A program made the position numbers and the translations under genes. The notes below the pieces were generated by a model. That model was not told the origin of the DNA. It saw only the letters and a list, made by a program, of their open reading frames with translations, and searched no databases. From assembly GCA_964247055.1 (NCBI GenBank), contig OZ176058.1, positions 2,604,001 through 2,668,000 on the forward strand: 64,000 nucleotides of DNA. Direction: 5' to 3'. This document shows, one piece after another, positions 43,469 through 52,400 of this stretch (position 1 is the first letter of the stretch; each line of letters opens with the position of its first letter). This DNA comes from Paragordius varius. Lineage: Eukaryota > Nematomorpha.

Positions 43469-46400
43469 CATACATGTATATATTGAAAATGTTATTGTCG
43501 CAATATATGACCATTAAACATGCTTTTATACTGCACAGCTAAAAAATTGAAATATTTTAATTTTTAAATAAAATATAGAATTAAATTAATATTAAAAAAT
43601 TATTAAAAAATTTATTAAACTTTTTCAAAAATATGAAAAAATATTAAAACCTAAATAGAATTAAATATAAATACCAATATATAACTACATATTTTTAATG
43701 CATCCCTTTAATGTATAAATGAAATTTTTTAAATTATCAGTATGCATTAGTTCGTAAACTTTGCTTAAAATTAAATTAAAATTTGATATTTAGCATCTTT
43801 TATTTTATTGAGGAAAAACAACTCTCGAACCGCAAAAACAACTTATTTTATATCAATCACGCAAAAAATCAATAAAGTTTTGTAAAGACGAAAATTAACA
43901 ATTATAATTTTAAAATATACTTTTTAAATAATGCCAAAATTAAATCTCTATATATTATCGGATTATTAAAATATTTAGATTTAAAATGACTCTGATTGAA
44001 AATTCAAACGGTAAAAAAAAGTTTTAATAATTAAAATTTAGTTATTTGAAACTTTTTAACATGATTTTTTCTGTATAATCATATATTTAAATAGACAAAA
44101 AATTGAGGTTATTTATAAATGTTATTAACGTTGGGACAAAATCGAAGTTATGAAATTTTCTAAATGTTAACAATTTTTTATCAAAAACTGTAAAAAATTT
44201 CAAAAAAAATGTGTACGTAAAAAAGTTATAGTTCCAATCACTATGGAAGTTTTAAGTTCAACTGGGATTTGATAGGGGGCGCTTTTATATTCAAGTTGAA
44301 TTGCTTCATTGGCTTGATTTAAGGATATATTCTATTATAAAAATATATCAAATAATATATATATATATATATATATGCCATTTTGAACATTTAATATTCA
44401 CCCATTGAAAATAATCTAATTTTTTAGTAATCGTATTTTGATTGTTATAATTATTTATTGGTAATAAAATTTTAAAAATCAAAATAATAAAGGATATGAA
44501 AAGCATAGATATTCAAATAGAATTAAAATAACTGAAAAAAATTAAAAACTAAATAAAATTCTAACATTAAAATTAACCAAAGTAAATAGAGTGTTTTAAC
44601 ATATAATAAATAGTTATGTAACTTTTTTTTATACTTAGTGATTAAAATCTAAAATATACTATTAATCAAATTTTAATATTAAAATTGAGAGAATTAATCA
44701 TTATATTTATTAATAATTATATTTTAATTTAAGATATACAGCAAATAAATTCAATTCTGAAATATTTCAATAAACTCTAAAATCTTAAAAAGATATTAGC
44801 AAATTTTAAAAAAGTCTTAAGTAAACCTTAATATAGAGTGGATGTGGTCCATTATTAAAAACGCGAATTTCAAGCATTTTAGGGGCATCATAGGTACTAA
44901 GTGTGCCAAAATCTAATATATCTCGTGGGCTATATAGACCAGACTCTAAAATATATAGGATAATTGAAGTTATACGGATGAAATGTATAAATATAAGGAC
45001 AATTTTTTTTTCAAAAGACAACCATACTTTTTAAAACCTTATTATCCTATAAAAACAATATTTAATTACAATCGTAAATATATAATTAAATGTGTTACCA
45101 ATTGACATTTCTATATTATACTTTGTAATTTAAAACAATGACTTATATATAAAAAGTCAAGATTAAAAAAAGGTGTTGTCTTTTTGGAAAAAATATTTGT
45201 CTTTATATTTTCAAGTTTTGTCCGTATAATTTCAATTTTTACTGTAAAAATATAAACAGAATATTGATAATAAATAAATATCTTTCTTATGGAAACATTT
45301 GATAACTCATATATAATTTAAATATTTATTTTAAAATAATAAAAAAAATTAAGTAAACCGCAAAAAAACCAAAAATAACTCTTAAATTCTAATATCCCTA
45401 GATTACCTTAAGTAATACGCTCAATTTTAACCTTAAGATAGGCAAATTTTAGCTCTAATGAAAATGGATAAATTAGTTTGTAATTCCTTGGATATAAATA
45501 CCATTATTTTTTAAAAAAATCATATATTAATATCATAAAAACGGCTACAAATCTCAAAAAGCAGAAACCGTCCCAAAAAAACTACAAAAACTCTTAACGA
45601 GCGCAAAAAAACAAAACATCGTTGATAACCTTGAGTTACACTCAATTCAAACGTTGAAAATATATAATTTTTACAGTAATAAGCTAAGGCGTCGGATAAA
45701 ATAGTTTGTATATCCAATATTTTGAATATCCTTGTGAAACCATTATGCGAAAAACAGTTTTTATGTCTCAAAAACACCTCAAAACCCCCTAACTTCTAGA
45801 AAATCCTCAAAAAATATTAAAAAACATACTTTACCTTAAGTTTTATTAAATTCAAATGTCAAGATAAGCAAGTTTTGACTTTGAAGCCAATAAAGATTAA
45901 ATAAAAGAGTATGTAAATGCAAAATCTAAAAATTAAAGTCTGAAAACACCTCAAAACCGCCTAGAAATCTCACAAAAAACGCTACTTAGCATTTAAAACA
46001 CCCTCAAAATATCGAAAAATGTTTATTAAAAAGCAAAATTAAATCTAACGCTCAATTCAAACGCCAATATAAGCATATTTTGACTTTGATAAGCCAAAAC
46101 GGATAAATAGCTTGTAAATCCAAAATTTTTATAAAGTTTTTTAACTCTCAAAATTCCTCAAAACCGTCTAAAAACCCACAAAAAACGCTGCTTTAAAAAC
46201 ACTCTCAAAATATCGAAAAATGTTTATTAAAAAGCATAATTAAAACCTTGTGTTAAATTTAATTCAAAAGTCAAAATAAGCAAATTTGCCTCTGATAAGC
46301 CAAAAAAGATCGGATAAAATAAGTTTGTAAATTTAAAACTATATAAAAAAACAGTTTTTTAAGTCTCAAGACCCTTAAAACCCCCTAAAAATCCCACAAA

Positions 46401-49400
46401 AAAAGCTGCTTTAAAAACACCGATAAAATACAAAAATTTCTATTAAAAGCGTAATTAAACCTTGTTACACGCATTCAAACGCCAAAGAAAGGAGGAAATT
46501 TTAAGTTTGCAAAAAATATCGGATAAAATAGTTAGTAAAAAAATTTCATAAAAAAGACAGTTTTTTAAGCAACCTTAAAACCCCCTAAAATATAACACTT
46601 ATAAAAAAATATTCAAAAAATTACCTTGAGTTTTATTAAATTGAAACGCCATGATAAGCAAATTTTGACTCTAATGGTCCAAAAAAGATCGGATACAATA
46701 GTTTGTTAATCCAAATTTTTAAAAAAATAGTTTTTAAGTCTTAAGACACTTCAAAACTCCCTAAATGAATCCCACAAAAAACTATCCAAAGTTTTTTTGC
46801 GCAAATAAGTTGTTTTAAAGTCGAAAACGCCTAAAACGCTAAAACATTTTGAACGCTCGATTATGTTAGTATAAGCATTTGACTCTAATATGAGCCAAAA
46901 AGGAAACGGTAAAAAAAACGCTTAAACTCTAAAAACGCTAAATATCCATTTAATGCTAAATATCAGTTTAAAATCGTAAGATTTTTGTTGAAAATCCATC
47001 CTTTACCTTGTTTTACGCTCAATTCAAACGTTAGAATAAGCAAATTTTGACTTTGGTGAGCCAAAAAAGGATCGGTTAAAATAGTTTGTAAATCGAAAAT
47101 TTTTGAAAAAACAGTTTTTATGTCTCAAAACACCTCAAACGCCCCCAAAATATCCCACAAAAACGCTACTTTAAAACAGTAAAATATCGAAAAATGTTTA
47201 TTATAAAGCATAATTAAACCTAACGCTCAATTCAAACGCCAAGATAAGCAAATTTTGAGTTAGATGAGCCAAAAAGGTCGAAAATAGTTTGTGGATTAAA
47301 AATTTTAAAAACAGTTTTTTAAGTCTCAGAACCCCTCAAAACCACCTAGAAATCCCACAAAAACTCTAAAAACCAAAAACCTTCAGGAAAAAATAAAATC
47401 CATACTTTACCTTGTGTTACGCTCAATTTAAACGTCAGGATAAGCAAATTTTGACTTTGGTGAGCCAAAAAAGGGTCAGATAAATTGTTTGTATATCCAA
47501 AATATTTATACCTAAAAAACTCTCGAAAAAACGCTAAATATCATTTTAAAATGGTAAAACTTTTGTTAAAATCCATCCTTTACCTTGTGTTACGCTCAAT
47601 TCAAACGTTAGAATAAGCAAATTTTGACTTTGGTGAGCCAAAAAAGGATCCGTTAAAATAGTTTGTAAATCCAAAATTTTGGGCCCTGGTCCCACGGTTA
47701 GTGTTACGGTGTCAGGGACGCCACCTCGTTTCTGTTGAGCTAAAAAATCCTCAGCTGATATAAATTCCTTATTGGCTGAAGGAGCATTGCTTGGACCATT
47801 AGAATGGCGTTCCTTTTCATTTAAATGTTCAATTTTGATGGCGAGATAAGCTGTTTGCCTTTCATTTGCATTGCCAAGAATCATATTATTTTTATTGGCG
47901 GAGAGGAGCGGAAATTTCCGGGCTAAAAAATGGGATATAACCACAGGTTTGGTTTGAAACGGTGATAAATTCTAGGAAAATTATGAAAAATTTTAGAATA
48001 TATATTAAGAAAAATAAAAAAAAATTTGTACATGAAATATATTTAAAATTAGGCTAAAATGCGTATATGAAAATAAATAATTATCGACCTTAATTGTAAC
48101 TTTATTCATTTTTTCGATAAAAACTTTACAATAAAGGTCGAAAAATAAAATTTATATCTTTATCAGATACGCCTTGTAGCTTAATTTTAAATAAATTTCA
48201 TAATTAATAATGCGTAATTCTCTCAAATTTGTATATGATCTTAAAAAAAGATTTATATATATAGGAGTTATTTGAATAAGCCTTCCGTATTTTGGGTCGT
48301 CTTATTTTAGAATTGTAAGGATCCATAGTTAGTTGAGCAAATAAAATTATTAAATTAAATAATGAATCAATATAAAAAAATATTTCAAAATAATAAAATA
48401 AAAATAGTGATACTTAAATTAAATGATCGGAAATTAATAAAAAGCATGTTTAAATTTGGGGCAAAATGTAAAGCAAGATTATAATTTATTATTAACAAAA
48501 ACAGTTTAATATAATCAACATTTGTTAATGTAAAAATTCCGAATTCCATTAGAAATAAATTACAGTATGTATTTTAATGATTGCTTATTATTTCACACTA
48601 TGGTTGGCAGCCAATATTTTTCAACATAGTAGTGTATGGCAAAAAAACAACAAAATATCGAATAAAATAAACAACCTTATGTAAGAAATGAAAAAAAATT
48701 GTTTATTAAACATTTTTTGTTGTTTTTTCCATACAGTACTGTGTTGCAAATCGACCAACTATAGTTTGAAATAAGCAACCATTGAAATGACCACTGTACA
48801 TAAATATTGATAAAAAGAATAAATGATTATAAAATTTCGTTTTCAACATATGCATATAAAATTATTTGAACATGCCCTTGTTAAAAAACGGTATATTAGA
48901 ATACTATATTAGAATACTATATATTATCCTAAAAATCTATTTAAAAGTATAAAATATATAAAAAATTTAATATAAAAATCAAATTTAAAAAGTTAAAAAA
49001 ATAAATACCCAAATACGTTGAGAATTTATGCCAAAACCATAGGGTAATTCCAAATGAAAATCAGGATCACTAGTCCACATTTCTGTAATCTATATTAAAT
49101 ATTTATTTTTATATAATTTCTTATACGCTTTTCTCCATAAAAGTTTTTCTTAATAAATTTAAATGCGTAAAACTTTAAATAATTTTTATAATACCCTTTT
49201 TATCAATACTTTTTTATTTGTAAAAAACAATTTTTTAGGTAAAATAGCATTATCATTTGAGATAATTCCGTGTTCCTGTAGTATGCAGAATTATTGGACA
49301 ACATTGTTTTTAAGTTATATAAACTGTTAAATTATTAAAAAATAATCAATACAATAATTTTATTTTTTTACTAAAATGATGATAACTATTAGAAATATAA

Positions 49401-52400
49401 ATAAAAATATTAACTTAAATAGCATTATATTAGAATTTAAACATCCGAATTTTAATTTTATTTTTGAAACTATAAAACAGATATATATATATATAACCAT
49501 GAAAAACGTTAATTATTTGAATTTTTAATCTTTTTTCTAAATTTTAATTTACTAAATTTTAAAACTAAAAATGTAAAAAACTTGAATCGCATGATAATAT
49601 GGATTAAACATGTGGATTATGGGGTCAAACGAAGCCCCATAAGCCAATTGGCCCTTATAATAACCCCGAATACGGTAAGGGTTAGGTATGCTGTTTGCTG
49701 TTATCTAAAATAATAAAAATGAGAATGAATAAATATGTGAATATAATATATTTTGACTTAAAAAGTTTGAATAATTTTCTTAAGCTGTTCCCATTTAAAA
49801 TTCAAAATTTTTAAAACCATAAACTGCATTATAAATTATATTATAAAAGATTCTTTTTTACTTTTTTATTTTGAGTATAAAAAATATTAATTGGACTGAT
49901 AATATGAAATATTTTGATAACTACAAGCAAATTTTAAAATTTATTAAAGGTGTTTACTAAAAAATTTAACTTTAAAAACCTTAATTAGGTATACCTAAAA
50001 AAAATTTCTACTTTTGTAATAGATTATCAATAAACTTTAAATTGTATATAAATGAATTTCTCGACTTATTTAACTGTGAATAAAAAAAAATTCTTTAAAA
50101 TGGTTTTTTAATTGGTTTGTTTAACAAACAATTAAATCTTATGTAATTATGATTGTATATAATGAGTCATTAAAAAAAGTATCATATAAAATAAACTAAC
50201 TTACATTGTATTCAAAATCACCGACCGAAGTTTTCAATATCAAAGTTTCCTGAATTTTCCCGACTTCAGGTGCCAAAAATGTCACCAAAAAACTGGCATT
50301 CAATCCAGGGTCAATGATCTAATTAAAATTTTATAAAAAAATTAAAATAATTTTATGATTAATGAATTTGTTCTTTAGATCTGGGGGGTGTTCAACACAA
50401 ATTTCACGGCTGCTTTAGTAATTTTGTTTTTTTTATACCAATTTTAAATGATATGTCTTTTTACTAATCGTAAATTTTTGATAAAAATCGAGTTATTTAT
50501 ATTTTTGACATTTTTGGTGAGTTTGCGTGCTGTAAAAAAAGCGTGTTGGACATATTCCTGTTTTAGATGCAGGTATACATATGACATATTATTAAGGAGA
50601 ATTTAAAAAACGTTTCATGATTATAAATAACTAACGTTTCGGGCTGCTACGCAACCAAAAAAACCCGTTTTTTACACGGTGTGGGCCCGAACAGGGGGCC
50701 TTATTCAAAAAAAGGCGAAGCTATTGTCGGGGCATTCATTAATGATTATATTTTTTCGAGGTTTGGAATTGAATGGGTCTACCGGTTTTCAAGAAACAGA
50801 AAAGCCTACCATTTTTATAAATATATAAAGATTGATAGTGTTTTTCATTGAATTGTTACATTGCATGCACACCAGGGGTATCCAATACGTTACTTTATGC
50901 GCGGTCCGCGGAGAACAATTTGGAAATCCATAAATTATAAAAATATGCTCAGAAAATCCTAATAACATATCTACATTTCCTTAACAATTTTCTAAATAAG
51001 TCTATATAATTGGTAAGAAGTCGAAAAAAATTGTTATGTATTTGCATTTTCCATTTTTATGTTTAAAATCTAATTTTAATTCTTAGGAATGCCCATATAT
51101 ATTTCGAATGCGGCCAGTTAGTTTTTTGAGTCAAAAATGTGGCCCGTAAAGCCATTTATGTTGGAAACCCGTGAGATTTAAACATTAAGTAATTTTATTG
51201 GAGGCTTAAAGTTGGTGAACAGTAAAATATGCATGTTTTATTTTTGTTTCCTCTAATTTTTATCTGATGATAATGCTCTTTAGCGTAAATTCTCTTAAAG
51301 CAATATATATATATAAATATATGTATGAAAATTAATACTTTGATTAAAATTTCGTCGACGCCTGTTAAAGAATTATATACCATTTGTACTTCAAAAGTGT
51401 CTTTCAACATTAACACTTTAATACTTCAAGTTGCTCCTTAATTTTTTTAAAGTTTGCGTATAACCATAATTTTCACATGTTTAATCGATTTTTTTTTATT
51501 TTTTCATCAATAACTTTATATTTTTGAATATATACTTAACATTTTACTTTATAAAACTTTTTTGTTTTTAATTAATTTCGTCCAATTTAACAAAATAAAT
51601 ATTAAATTAAAAATATTAACAAAAAATTACAATTATTTACGCACAAAACTTAGATATTTTTAAATTATAATCTTATTTGTATTATAAAATATTTTAAAAG
51701 TAGAGATATACGGTTCTTGAATGAAAAAAAAGTTGATATTCATTTAAAATTTAGGTTAAATAAAATAAATTGTAATTAGCAATAAAATTAAAATGTTGAA
51801 AACCCAACTTGAAATGTTCAAAAACCAACTTAGGCTTGAAGTGCATATGGTATATTTACAAAAATCGACAAATTATATGTTTTTTAAATATAACTAAATT
51901 TCATTATAGTGTTTATTTAAAAATTTGCATATTCCTCCACATAAATAACGGATTATTGATTTGAAAATTTTGCGAGTCTAATATTGATAATGGTTGTGAT
52001 GTTTTATATGTTTAAAATTTTATTTAACACTTCGATTCAAATTGGAGGTTTTAAATACTCCAGACAATATTTAAGTTAATATTTTTAAAAAAAACTGAAA
52101 GAAACGGTTCCAATTTAAATTTATGCGTTAATCCTAATATATAAATAAACCAATATCTAGATAAAATTTAGTTTTGAAAAAAAAGTTCCGTTCAAACAAC
52201 TTCGACGCCATTTTTATTTTACAATATTTTTGCAAATTATCGTGCTTATTTGATTTTAAGGCTAAAATTAGATTACCTTTTTAATAAAATCACAAACATT
52301 AATTTTAACAGAAAAAGTGAATATTTTGTAATATTTTTATTAGGTTATGCACACATGTCATGTTGGCTAAATTTATACCTTTGGATTTTACCTCTAAATA

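Noticed and set aside
45520-45777. 85-codon ORF on the minus strand with FELSVTQG
   Set aside because: A decayed copy of the exon 8 end inside the junction array, not a separate gene.
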